Counted from the first letter of the stretch, positions 15,375 through 23,349 are shown. The stretch: DNA of 29,767 nt from JBBSTY01 sp038235385 (GCA_038235385.1 JBBSTY010000031.1:1-29767), one strand, 5' to 3'. Numbers and translations are program-made. Notes: a model not told the origin generated them from the sequence alone.

Positions 15375-16316
15375 ATGAAGGCACGGGTCGTAGCGGTGGC
15401 CGTCGTCGCGGTGCTGATCGGCGTCCTGGCCGGGTGCACGGCGCCGGTCACCGACTTGGGTGGGGCGACATCGGAGGCCTATGGCATCAACGCCGCCGGC
15501 GTGGTCGTCGGCATCTCCGAGCTCGACGGCTCGACGACGAACCACGCCTTCAAGCGCCTGGCCGACAACACCGCCGTGGATCTCGGCACGCTTCCCGGCC
15601 ACACCTCGTCGTTGGCCGTCAAGATCAACGACGCAGCCACGACGGTCGGTCTTTCGTTCGGATCCTCCCGGTCGGTGGTCGCCTGGGACGCGTCGGATCA
15701 GATCACCGACCTCGGCTTCGACGCATTCCCGAGGGACCTCGACGAGGCGGGGGTCATCGTCGGGTTCGATCTCGTCGTGCCCGGCCAACCCGGCCGCCAC
15801 GCCTTCGTGTACGACCCGGCGATGGGTTCACCGGTCGCCCTCCCCGAGTTGCCCGACGCCGAGGTGTCCTATGCCTGGGGACTCAACGACGTCGGTCAGG
15901 CGGTCGGGACGGTCGGCGTGAACGGTGAGGGCATACCCGTGCTCTGGGACCTCGCCGCTGGCACCGTCACCGACCTGCGGCCCACGACGGGTCTCGCCTT
16001 CGCTTCCGACATCGGCAACGACGGCACCATCGTCGGCTCCGCTGCCGATGGCAGTGCGGCGATCTGGTCGCCGGGTTCGCCCCATCCCACCGATCTCGGA
16101 GTGGGACCAGGCGTGGCCTTCACCCTCAACGACCGTGGCACGGTCGTCGGATCAACACAAGGTGCCCTGCCGACGGCCTTCCGCTGGCACGCCGACACCG
16201 GCAGCGTGCTGCTCGGCACCGCCGGCGAGACCAGCAACGCCTATGACGTCAACGACACCGGCGGAACCGTCGGCTACTCGGGGAGCAAGGCCGCCTTCCT
16301 CTTCCCCCAGTCGTAG
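15375..16316 (+). CDS. lipoprotein with HAF-type extracellular repeats
   Basis: The protein has 313 residues. The signal peptide ends in a lipobox LAGC with Cys21. Several repeats of about 45 residues follow with the HAF pattern, for example NHAFKRL, AVDLGTLPG, INDAATTVG; RHAFVYD, LNDVGQAVGTVG; and a last VNDTGGTVGYSG. The repeats probably fold as beta-propeller-like blades on the cell surface. The function of this repeat family is not established. The start is the ATG with a GGGGAG Shine-Dalgarno; an in-frame extension of 18 codons upstream lacks signal-peptide character. The stop lies 12 bases from that of the convergent lyase-like gene. Confidence 0.85.
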   Translation: MKARVVAVAVVAVLIGVLAGCTAPVTDLGGATSEAYGINAAGVVVGISELDGSTTNHAFKRLADNTAVDLGTLPGHTSSLAVKINDAATTVGLSFGSSRSVVAWDASDQITDLGFDAFPRDLDEAGVIVGFDLVVPGQPGRHAFVYDPAMGSPVALPELPDAEVSYAWGLNDVGQAVGTVGVNGEGIPVLWDLAAGTVTDLRPTTGLAFASDIGNDGTIVGSAADGSAAIWSPGSPHPTDLGVGPGVAFTLNDRGTVVGSTQGALPTAFRWHADTGSVLLGTAGETSNAYDVNDTGGTVGYSGSKAAFLFPQS

Positions 16317-16328
16317 GGCCGGGTTCGC

Positions 16329-17732
16329 TCAGGCGTCGAGCGGGGGGACGTCCTGCATGTCGTCGAGCATGGCGACCATGAACTCGCGGACGAAGGCGTC
16401 GGCTTCGGGGGTGGGTCCCCCGGCGACGCCGCCGTAGATGGCGCCCGAGGCGGGATCGGGGGCGGGCGGATCGAGGGCGTAGGCGACCGCGTCGGCCAGA
16501 TCGGTGGCGAACGCCTCGACCACACCGGGTTGGGTCTGGGGCCGGGTGACGCACATGTGGATGGCGTTGGGGTACTGCTGGCCGTTGAAGCGCCAGCCCT
16601 TGGGACGCATGGCGTCGTTCACGTGGTAGATGTCGAACACGTCGGAGGTGAACGAGAAGCACCAGGTGGGATCGCCCATCAGGCGAAGCTCGTCGTGGCT
16701 CTTCACGATGTCCTGCATGGCGAAGGCGGTCTCGAAGATGTCCTTGGCGTAGCGCAGGTACCCCTCGCGGCCGAGGCTCACCATCGATGCCCAGGTGGCG
16801 GCGATGAGCCCGCCCGAGCGGCTGCCGGCCAGACCGGGTGAGAGGTACTTGCCGCCCTGCCAGTCGGTGGACATGAAGTACTGGTACGAGCGCAGCTGCT
16901 TGCTGCGGTAGCTGAGCACCGAGGTCCCCTTGAGCCCGTAGCCGTACTTGTGGGTGTCGGCGGAGATGCTGGTGACGCCGGGGAGCCGGAAGTCGAAGAC
17001 CGGGATGTCGTAGCCGAGCGCCTCGCCCCACGGGAGGATGAACCCGCCGAGGCAGCCGTCGACGTGCAGGCCGATGTCGTGGGTGACGGCCAGCTCGGAC
17101 AGCTCGGCGATGGGATCGATGGTGCCGTAGGGGTAGTTGCCGGCGGAGCCCACGAGGGCGATGGTGTTCGGACCGATGTGGGCGGCGACGTCGGCGGGAT
17201 CGACGAGGGTGTCGTCGCCGACGGGCACCTTGACCGGCTCGATCCCGAACAGGTGGCAGGCCTTGTCGAACGCCGGGTGGGCGGTGACGGGCAGGATGAC
17301 CTGCGGCGAGGTGATCCCCTTGGTGTCGCGCGCCCAGTCCCGGTAGGTGAGCATGGCGGTGACGATGCTGTCGGTGCCGCCCGACGTGACCGACCCGCAC
17401 GGCGTCTCGTCGGGGTGATGCGATGCCACCGCGTCGCCGTGGAGCATGTCGAGGGTCATGGCGATGATCTCGGCCTCGAACTTGGTGGCGCTCGGGCAGA
17501 TGTCGCGCTGCAGGACGTTCACATGGGCGAACGGTTGGTACGCCCGGGTGAGGAACGCGTAGTGGTCCATGTCGCCGCAGTACATGGTCCCGGAGACCTT
17601 GCCGTCACGCCAGAACTGGTCCTCCTCGAAACCCATCGTCTCGAGCTCGGCGATGATCTCGTCGCGTGGACGGCCCGTGTCGGGCATCCGCCGGTTGATC
17701 TCGAAGCGGTCGGCGTACGGGAAGCTGGCCAT
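16329..17732 (-). CDS. PLP-dependent lyase/decarboxylase, sphingosine-1-phosphate-lyase-like
   Basis: The protein has 467 residues and belongs to fold-type I group II PLP decarboxylases. Several blocks match sphingosine-1-phosphate lyases better than glutamate decarboxylases: PCGSVTSGGTDSIVTAMLTY (111-130), VTAHPAFDKACHLFG, GSAGNYPYGTIDPIAEL (195-211), LHVDGCLGGFILPW (222-235, with Asp225 for the PLP nitrogen), DTHKYGYGLKGT with the PLP lysine Lys262, and STDWQGGKYLSPGLAGSR. The eukaryotic enzyme cleaves S1P into an aldehyde and phosphoethanolamine. This one lacks an N-terminal membrane helix, so it is soluble or loosely attached. The frame is open to 18488, but that part is a shadow of the next gene. 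The ATG at 17732 has a GGAGA Shine-Dalgarno. An amino-acid decarboxylase role remains possible. Confidence 0.87.
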   Translation of the reverse strand: MASFPYADRFEINRRMPDTGRPRDEIIAELETMGFEEDQFWRDGKVSGTMYCGDMDHYAFLTRAYQPFAHVNVLQRDICPSATKFEAEIIAMTLDMLHGDAVASHHPDETPCGSVTSGGTDSIVTAMLTYRDWARDTKGITSPQVILPVTAHPAFDKACHLFGIEPVKVPVGDDTLVDPADVAAHIGPNTIALVGSAGNYPYGTIDPIAELSELAVTHDIGLHVDGCLGGFILPWGEALGYDIPVFDFRLPGVTSISADTHKYGYGLKGTSVLSYRSKQLRSYQYFMSTDWQGGKYLSPGLAGSRSGGLIAATWASMVSLGREGYLRYAKDIFETAFAMQDIVKSHDELRLMGDPTWCFSFTSDVFDIYHVNDAMRPKGWRFNGQQYPNAIHMCVTRPQTQPGVVEAFATDLADAVAYALDPPAPDPASGAIYGGVAGGPTPEADAFVREFMVAMLDDMQDVPPLDA

Positions 17733-17778
17733 GGTCGTCTCCGTCGGAACAGCGGTCGGCACCGGATGACACGGCGCT

Positions 17779-17803
17779 CGCGCGCCGCCCCTCGCGGCGC
17801 GCG
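17779..17803 (-). terminator. 10-bp perfect hairpin after the proline-rich membrane protein gene
   Basis: CGCGCGCCGC (17779-17788) and GCGGCGCGCG (17794-17803) flank the loop CCCTC. On the minus strand it begins 2 bases after the stop of the gene at 17806-18579 and has no T-run, so it may be a GC-type terminator or 3' stabiliser. Confidence 0.6.
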
Positions 17804-17805
17804 GG

Positions 17806-18579
17806 TCAGGGTGCGGGCGGTGCGTCGGGGTCGCGGGGCGGCCCCGGATCGGTCGGCGACTCGGTCGAGGGGGTGTCCAGATCCGCCGGCTGGTACGCGG
17901 AGGGCGGCGACCAGGTGCTCGAGCCGGTGTCGACCGGCTCGGTGCTCGGGGCCGCCGGCGGAGGTGTCGTCTCCTCGACCGGAGGGACGACGGGTGGCGC
18001 CTCGAACGGCGCGGGCGCCTCGAACGGCTGGACCGGCGGGATCGGGGGCGGCGCGTCGAACGGGCCGCTGGGGGTCGGGGCGATGCCCGGATCGGCCGGG
18101 GTCGGCGGCGGGTACGCGTTGGTGTCGGTGGGCTGCGGTGGGTAGCCGCCCGACGCTGGCGGGTACCCGCCGGGAGCGGGGGGCGGGTAGCCACCGGGTG
18201 CCGCCGGTGGGTAGCCGCCGGGAGGCTGTGCCGGGTAGCCGCCGGGCGCGGACGGCGCCGCGTAGGGGCCGAAGGGCGAGGCGCCACCGTAGCCACCCTG
18301 GGCGGCGTCGAGCTTCTTCTTGATGCTGGCGAAGTAGATGATGATCGGCACCAGCCCGATGACGAAGCAGCAGCAGCCGACCACCGCGCCGCCGATGAGC
18401 AGCCCCATCCACAGGCCCTTGTTCTGGCCGCTCTGCTGCCACGCCCACTCGGGGTACTTGTTGAGGTCGACGATCGTGTAGATCGCACCGGCGACCATCA
18501 GCACCCAGAGAGCGATGCCGATGAAGTTGGCGGGTCCGAAGCTGGACGAACTGCTGTACTGCGCGAACAGGACGGTCAT
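17806..18579 (-). CDS. two-helix membrane protein with GGYPP-rich C-terminal tail
   Basis: The protein has 257 residues. The first 95 contain two transmembrane segments (FIGIALWVLMVAGAIYTIV and LWMGLLIGGAVVGCCCFVIGLVPIIIYF), the second with a triple cysteine, ending in a basic stretch IKKKLDAAQ. The rest is a Pro/Gly/Ala-rich, probably disordered tail with at least five GGYP(P) repeats at about 113-148 and then a Pro/Glu/Thr section. Such tails occur in actinobacterial cytoplasmic-membrane proteins and may mediate assembly. I do not recognise a named family. The ATG has a perfect GGAGGAG Shine-Dalgarno. Confidence 0.8.
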   Translation of the reverse strand: MTVLFAQYSSSSSFGPANFIGIALWVLMVAGAIYTIVDLNKYPEWAWQQSGQNKGLWMGLLIGGAVVGCCCFVIGLVPIIIYFASIKKKLDAAQGGYGGASPFGPYAAPSAPGGYPAQPPGGYPPAAPGGYPPPAPGGYPPASGGYPPQPTDTNAYPPPTPADPGIAPTPSGPFDAPPPIPPVQPFEAPAPFEAPPVVPPVEETTPPPAAPSTEPVDTGSSTWSPPSAYQPADLDTPSTESPTDPGPPRDPDAPPAP

Positions 18580-18632
18580 CGGGGAGGCTCCTCCGGTGGC
18601 GTGGACGAGCGCAGGTGCCGCCCGAGCCCGCG

Positions 18633-18638
18633 ACCCTA
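18633..18638 (-). promoter_or_regulatory. -10 box for the proline-rich membrane protein gene
   Basis: The minus strand reads TAGGGT 53 bases before the ATG at 18579, leaving room for a leader with the GGAGGAG Shine-Dalgarno. Confidence 0.35.
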
Positions 18639-18669
18639 TCGTGTGGCTTCGGGCCGGTTTGGCGACCGA

Positions 18670-19599
18670 TCAGTCGCAGAGCTGCTCGGGGTGACGCGTG
18701 GACACCATGCGCCGCAGCCCGTCGCGCCACCCGACGGTGGTGGGGCCGGTGATCTCGCGTCGTCGGGTGATGTCGACGGTGACCCCGCCGATGCTGGCAT
18801 CGGTCTCGACCAGGCGCGGCTCGCGGCCGACCAGATCGCCGAGGTACCGCGACCACTCCATCAACGAAACCTGCTCGTCGCCTGCCCAGTTGACGATGGT
18901 CGCCGGAACCGCGGCCGCGGCGAGCAGGGCCGGGATGCTGGCGATGATGTCGTCCTCGTGGATGGGGTTGAACAGGTTCGGGTCGTTCGGGTGCACGTCG
19001 ATCGGGAGGTCGGCGAGGATGCACTCGAGGTGCCAGTTCGGCCAGCCCCCGTTGTCGCCGTAGGGGACGTTGAGCCGGGCGATGGTGGTGGGGAGCCCGA
19101 ACTGGCGGGCGCCGGTGCGCACGACGGCTTCGGCGGCGATCTTGGCGATCGAGTAGGTCGGCATGATCGCCCGGTGGTTGTCGCCGAGCGGGTCGGTCTC
19201 GCGCAGCAGGTGCGCGCCGGCGGGTTGGTACACGCCGGTGGACGAGCAGTGCAGGAACGCGCCGGCGTCACGACAGTGGGCCATCAGCAACCCCGCCGCT
19301 TCGGCGTTGGCCCGCAGGTCGACCTCCCATCGGCCCGACTTCACCGCCGCCAGGTTGAGCACGACGTCGACCTCGGTGGGCACCGACGAGAAGTCGCCGT
19401 CGGCCAGGTTGACCGGGATGCAGCGCACGCCGTCGACCTCGAGCCGCTCCCGCTCGGCGGCGTCGGTGAAGCGGGCCAGACCGATGACCGTGTTCTCGCG
19501 CGCCAGCGCTCGGGTGATGGGCAGGGCGACCTGACCGGTGGGTCCGGTGATGAGGATGGTCTTGCCCCGCAGGGGTGCGACGGCAGCGGGGTCGGTCAC
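18670..19599 (-). CDS. NAD-dependent epimerase/dehydratase (extended SDR)
   Basis: The protein has 309 residues. The N-terminus carries KTILITGPTGQVALPITRAL, the Rossmann nucleotide site. The catalytic set follows, with LHCSSTGVYQP and the YxxxK pair in TYSIAKIAAEAVV. The segment LNVPYGDNGGWPNWHLECIL is typical of sugar-nucleotide epimerase/dehydratases. The substrate is not determined. I chose the GTG at 19599 because it overlaps the stop of the upstream PLC-like gene as GTGA, which indicates translational coupling; the open frame further upstream to 19794 is a shadow of that gene with a His/Arg-rich sequence. Confidence 0.85.
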   Translation of the reverse strand: MTDPAAVAPLRGKTILITGPTGQVALPITRALARENTVIGLARFTDAAERERLEVDGVRCIPVNLADGDFSSVPTEVDVVLNLAAVKSGRWEVDLRANAEAAGLLMAHCRDAGAFLHCSSTGVYQPAGAHLLRETDPLGDNHRAIMPTYSIAKIAAEAVVRTGARQFGLPTTIARLNVPYGDNGGWPNWHLECILADLPIDVHPNDPNLFNPIHEDDIIASIPALLAAAAVPATIVNWAGDEQVSLMEWSRYLGDLVGREPRLVETDASIGGVTVDITRRREITGPTTVGWRDGLRRMVSTRHPEQLCD

Positions 19600-20936
19600 C
19601 CGGTGAACCGGGGCCGGACCGACACGGGTGAAGCCGGCGTCGCGACGACGACCACGGCGACGGGTGCCGGTGCCGGTGTCGAGGGGATCGGCGTCGTCGG
19701 TGCCGGGACCCCGGTGGTGGTGGTCGTGGTGGTGGGCTCCGGATCGGGGACGGGTCCCAGCGCGTCCGGGTCCTCGATGTCGCTCGGCGCGCACGACGGG
19801 GGCGCCGAGATCGGGTTGCAGCGCGCCGGGGTGCCTCCCGGCATGACGACCTGGTAGGGGACCGCTCGGTCGGGGTGCTCGGCCTCACGGATCGGGTCCG
19901 GGACGGGGTAGTCGGTGCTGATGAACTGGGCCCCGCTGGCGAGCGCCTGGTCGCGGTCGGCGAACAGGTCGGGGTTGGCCTGGCGAGGGTCGGCATCGGC
20001 CCGGGTGCGCACGATGTAGCCGGCGGCCACGGCCGACTGGATCCTGGCGAAGTCGCCGATCGGGTCGTTGTACTTGATGAACGCGGTCTCGGGGTTGCCG
20101 GGCTCGGAACCGCTGGTGAACATCACCCGACCGGCGAGGGACGGGTGTCCGGCGAGGTAGCTGCTCTGGACGGCGCCGCCGTTGTCCAGCGCGAACAGCA
20201 CGCGCCCCCGTGACGCGCCGAGGGTCGGCCACCCGTCGTTCAGGATCGCTTCCTCGAGGGTGGCGCGGCTGCCGCGCACGTCGTCGGGCGTGATGATGTC
20301 CTCGGGGTCGAACGCGGCCCGGATCTCCGCGTCGAGCTCGTCGAGCTCGGCTGGCCCGATGGGAACGATCGGGGCGTAGCCGAGGCCGAGGAGGTCGGGG
20401 ACGACGTCCTGCTTGGCCTCGATCAGGATGGTCAACGGTGCGTGACCAGGGTTGGCGTCGGACCAGGTCCTGACCGCAGCGAGGCAGGTGCGCAGGTTCC
20501 AGCACGTGCTCTCGACGTCGACCTCGTGGATGTGCAGGACCTTGAACCCGGGCTCGTGGAGCTCGGGGATCCCGGGGTCGGCGGGCAGGCCGGCGGCCTC
20601 GTGGGACTTGCGGTCCGAGAAGATGGTGCCGTCGGGGTCGGCCCACACGTCGAGCTCGATCTGGCGCACGCCCTGGTCGGCGAACTGATCGGCGAGCGGG
20701 AGCTGCTCGTAGTCCCACTCGGCGGTGATGCCCGGGATCACCGTCTCGATGAGGTCACGGAACTGCGGTTGGGGCCGGAGGTGGAAGCTGTTGTGGGTGC
20801 CCAGCACCTGGAGCTCGTTGAGCCGGAGCGTGTCGTCGTTCGGGTAGCGGCTGTCGGCGCCGGCTCCGGCGGCGCCGAAGGTGACCGCGAGCAACGACAG
20901 GGCGGCCACGAGGATGGGGACGGCGGATCGGCGCAT
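19596..20936 (-). CDS. exported Ca2+-dependent phosphoinositide phospholipase C-like protein
   Basis: The protein has 446 residues. A signal peptide (RRSAVPILVAALSLLAVTFGAAGAGA) precedes a TIM-barrel PLC-like domain with LQVLGTHNSFH (first catalytic histidine region), RQIELDVWADPDG, FKVLHIHEVD, and LTILIEAKQD. These match the bacterial Ca2+-dependent PI-PLC (PI-PLC-C1) family rather than the Bacillus type. Its substrate could be phosphatidylinositol, a normal actinobacterial membrane lipid, or glycosylated forms. The C-terminus is a Thr/Pro-rich spacer with seven consecutive threonines. The start codon is preceded by TAGCAT at a spacing of 8, suggesting a leaderless message. Its stop overlaps the SDR gene start. 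Confidence 0.87.
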   Translation of the reverse strand: MRRSAVPILVAALSLLAVTFGAAGAGADSRYPNDDTLRLNELQVLGTHNSFHLRPQPQFRDLIETVIPGITAEWDYEQLPLADQFADQGVRQIELDVWADPDGTIFSDRKSHEAAGLPADPGIPELHEPGFKVLHIHEVDVESTCWNLRTCLAAVRTWSDANPGHAPLTILIEAKQDVVPDLLGLGYAPIVPIGPAELDELDAEIRAAFDPEDIITPDDVRGSRATLEEAILNDGWPTLGASRGRVLFALDNGGAVQSSYLAGHPSLAGRVMFTSGSEPGNPETAFIKYNDPIGDFARIQSAVAAGYIVRTRADADPRQANPDLFADRDQALASGAQFISTDYPVPDPIREAEHPDRAVPYQVVMPGGTPARCNPISAPPSCAPSDIEDPDALGPVPDPEPTTTTTTTGVPAPTTPIPSTPAPAPVAVVVVATPASPVSVRPRFTG

Positions 20937-20944
20937 GGCCGGGA

Positions 20945-20950
20945 ATGCTA
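20945..20950 (-). promoter_or_regulatory. -10 box of a leaderless promoter for the PLC-like gene
   Basis: The minus strand reads TAGCAT, 8 bases, then ATG at 20936. It is in the 95-base divergent region with the coiled-coil gene. Confidence 0.55.
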
Positions 20951-21019
20951 CCCGTGACCCCGTCTCTCGGTCGCCATCACCGGCGGGTCCCAGAAGCCAT
21001 CGCTGGTGTGTCCCACAAG

Positions 21020-21025
21020 TAGGGT
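21020..21025 (+). promoter_or_regulatory. -10 box of a leaderless promoter for the coiled-coil gene
   Basis: TAGGGT is followed by 6 bases and the ATG at 21032, with no purine-rich Shine-Dalgarno apart from the short CGGCGG. Confidence 0.5.
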
Positions 21026-21031
21026 CGGCGG

Positions 21032-21910
21032 ATGATCGTGGTGGTGGTCGCCCTCGGCGTCGTGTGCGTCGCGTTGCTGGTGTGGATCGTGGTGCTCGCC
21101 CGTCAGAGCGGCGCCCGTTCGGCCCGCATCGTGGAGCTCGACGGCAAGCTCGTCGAGGCCGACCTCGCCGCGGCGAGCGCGTCCGAGCGGGCCGACAAGG
21201 AATCGGCGAGGGCGGTCGAGGCGGAGGGCCGAGCCAAGGCGTCCGAGTCGAGCGCCACCGCCGCCGAGCGGCGCGCCGACGATGCCGAACGACGATCGGA
21301 GGAGGCCGAGGAGAAGGTGGCCGAGGCGATCGACCGGGCCGATCGATCCGAGGAGCGGGCGCTCGCCGCGTCGGAGTCGGCGGCGGTGGTCGAGGCCGAA
21401 CTGGCCGCCGCCCTCGAGATCAGGCTGTTCGACGCCGACGGCATGTGGGCGTTCGGTCGGCGGCGCATGGAGCGGCTCTGGCGCGATCGGCTCCGCCTGT
21501 TCCCCGACGACGAGCCTCCGCTCGACGGGTCGTCCGCCGACACCGAAGCTGCCGTTCGACTCATGGCCGAGGCCAGCCGGGAGGAGTCCGGTGTCGTGGT
21601 CGACGTGGTGTGGTCGGTCACCGACGACCTGTCGCCCGCTCGGACCGCTCTGCTCGTCCTGCTCGCAGAGGAGCTGATCGCCATCGCCCGCGAGTCCGAC
21701 GGTGGCGAGCTCGACGTCCGGACCGACGGCGACGCGATCATGGTGACGTTGCGGGCCGATCCGGGCACCGGTGCCGCCACCGTCACCGAGCTGCGCCGGG
21801 CCGTCGAGTCGTTCGGCTGGACGCTCACCGCCGACGACCGGGAGGTCGCGGTTCGCGTTCCCGCGCCGTCACCCGCGCCGGCCGGACCTTCCGAGGAGCC
21901 TGCCCGATAG
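21032..21910 (+). CDS. membrane-anchored coiled-coil protein with degenerate GHKL-like C-terminal domain
   Basis: The protein has 292 residues. Residues 2-23 form one transmembrane helix (VVVVALGVVCVALLVWIVVLA). Residues 30-125 are an Ala/Glu/Arg-rich coiled coil. A short linker (ADGMWAFGRRRMERLWRDRL) leads to a globular region at about 186-277: VVVDVVWSVTDDLSPARTA, LLVLLAEELIAIARESDGG, LDVRTDGDAIMVTLRAD, and ELRRAVESFGWTLTADDREVAVRVP. This order of a helix, two strands, then a helix and paired strands resembles the ATP-binding domain of LytS/NarL-type histidine kinases, but the N-box asparagine and the glycine boxes are missing. It is thus probably not an active kinase. The assignment is inferred from pattern only. 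It precedes the flavoprotein gene by 10 bases. Confidence 0.75.
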   Translation: MIVVVVALGVVCVALLVWIVVLARQSGARSARIVELDGKLVEADLAAASASERADKESARAVEAEGRAKASESSATAAERRADDAERRSEEAEEKVAEAIDRADRSEERALAASESAAVVEAELAAALEIRLFDADGMWAFGRRRMERLWRDRLRLFPDDEPPLDGSSADTEAAVRLMAEASREESGVVVDVVWSVTDDLSPARTALLVLLAEELIAIARESDGGELDVRTDGDAIMVTLRADPGTGAATVTELRRAVESFGWTLTADDREVAVRVPAPSPAPAGPSEEPAR

Positions 21911-21913
21911 GTT
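21908..21913 (+). promoter_or_regulatory. -10 box overlapping the stop codon of the preceding gene
   Basis: TAGGTT begins with the TAG stop of the coiled-coil gene and lies 7 bases before the ATG at 21921. It could give the flavoprotein gene its own leaderless transcript. Confidence 0.5.
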
Positions 21914-21920
21914 GGCCACC

Positions 21921-23303
21921 ATGACCGAACGACTGGTGGTGATCGGCGGCGATGCCGGGGGGATGGGCACCGCGGCGCAGGCACGACGGCTCCGTCCCGA
22001 CCCCACCGACCTCGAGATCGTGGCGTTCGAGAAGGGATCTCGCACCAGCTACTCGGCATGTGGCATCCCCTACCGCGTGGGTGGGCTGGTCGACTCGCTC
22101 GACGAGCTGGTGGCCCGCACCCCCGAGGAGTTCGCCCGCAGCGACATCACCGTGCACACGGGGCACGAGGTCACCGAGATCGATCTCGATGCCCGCACGA
22201 TCGCCGTGCACGACCTCGACGGCGGCGGCATGAGCCACGAGCCGTTCGACCAGCTCCTCATCGGCACGGGCGCCCGACCCACCCGTCCGAAGCTCCCGGG
22301 CATCGACCTCGACATCGTGCACGGCGTGCAGACCCTCGACGATGCCGACGTGTTGCTCCGCCACGCCGAGGAGAGCCGGTGCAAGAGCGTCGTCGTGGTC
22401 GGTGGTGGCTACATCGGCCTGGAGATGGCCGAGGCGTTCGTGCAGTGGGGTGCGCAGGTGACCGTCGTGGAGGGCGGCGATCAGGTGATGCGCACGCTCG
22501 ATCGCGACATGGCCCAGCTGGTGCTCGACGCGATGGAGCGCCACCACATCGAGGCGCGCCTCGGGGTGCAGGTCGAGGGGTTCGAACCCGGACGCGTGCT
22601 GACCAGCGGCGATCCGATCGCCGCCGATCTCGTGGTGCTCGGCATCGGGGTCACCCCGAACAGCGAGCTCGCCGCCGACGCGGGCATCGAGCTGGGCGCC
22701 AAGCGATCCATCCGGGTCGACCCCCGACAGCGCACCAGCGCCGAGGGGGTGTGGGCGGCGGGAGACTGCTGCGAATCGCGCGACCTCATCACCGGCGACC
22801 CGGCGCACATCGCACTGGGCACGTTGGCCAACCGCATGGCTCGGGTTGCCGGCATCAACCTCGGCGGCGGCTACGCCCGGACGCGCGGCGTGCTCGGCTC
22901 GGCGGTCACCAAGCTGTGCGACACCGAGATCGGCCGGACCGGTCTCACCGAAACAGCGGCGCACGCCGCCGGCTTCGAGGTCGGTGTGGGTCGCATCACG
23001 AGCTCCACCCGCACCGGCTACTTCCCCGGGTCCGAGCCGATCACCGTGAAGATCGTGGCCGAGCGCGGCACCGGGCGGTTGCTCGGCGGGCAGATCGTCG
23101 GCGGTACCGGTTCGGCCAAGCGGATCGACGTCATCGCCACCGCCATCACCGCCCGGATGACCGCCACCGACCTCGAGCTCACCGACCTCTCCTACGCCCC
23201 TCCGTTCAGCCCGGTCTGGGACCCGGTCCTGATCGCGGCCCGGCAGGCGTCGAAGGTCACCCGGGTCTCACGGTCGATGGAGGCCCAGCGCAGCGACGGC
23301 TGA
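21921..23303 (+). CDS. FAD-dependent pyridine nucleotide-disulfide oxidoreductase, CoA-disulfide reductase/NADH oxidase-like
   Basis: The protein has 460 residues. The FAD-binding motif is at the N-terminus (VVIGGDAGGMGTAAQARRL). The single redox cysteine Cys47 lies in SYSACGIPYRVGG, the hallmark of CoA-disulfide reductases, NADH oxidases and NADH peroxidases that use one cysteine instead of a pair. The NAD(P)H site is VVVVGGGYIGLEMAEAF. The WAAGDCCES segment binds FAD, and the C-terminal dimerisation domain has YFPGSEPITVKIVAE. It probably reduces a low-molecular-weight disulfide, or peroxide or oxygen. The upstream frame to 21771 is a shadow of the coiled-coil gene. Confidence 0.9.
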   Translation: MTERLVVIGGDAGGMGTAAQARRLRPDPTDLEIVAFEKGSRTSYSACGIPYRVGGLVDSLDELVARTPEEFARSDITVHTGHEVTEIDLDARTIAVHDLDGGGMSHEPFDQLLIGTGARPTRPKLPGIDLDIVHGVQTLDDADVLLRHAEESRCKSVVVVGGGYIGLEMAEAFVQWGAQVTVVEGGDQVMRTLDRDMAQLVLDAMERHHIEARLGVQVEGFEPGRVLTSGDPIAADLVVLGIGVTPNSELAADAGIELGAKRSIRVDPRQRTSAEGVWAAGDCCESRDLITGDPAHIALGTLANRMARVAGINLGGGYARTRGVLGSAVTKLCDTEIGRTGLTETAAHAAGFEVGVGRITSSTRTGYFPGSEPITVKIVAERGTGRLLGGQIVGGTGSAKRIDVIATAITARMTATDLELTDLSYAPPFSPVWDPVLIAARQASKVTRVSRSMEAQRSDG

Positions 23304-23336
23304 GGACGGCGGGTTCTCGCCGGTGCCGCGCGCGGG

Positions 23337-23342
23337 TAGGGA
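23337..23342 (+). promoter_or_regulatory. weak -10-like box upstream of the DUF4235 gene
   Basis: TAGGGA sits 7 bases before the ATG at 23350. The last base departs from TANNNT, but the spacing is the same as at other leaderless starts in the window. Confidence 0.35.
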
Positions 23343-23349
23343 CAGCGCC

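Noticed and set aside
18106..18250. Repeated GGYPP-coding DNA considered as a possible CRISPR or tandem-repeat locus
   Set aside because: The repeats are in frame, vary at synonymous positions and encode a proline-rich protein tail, so no separate DNA element is needed.
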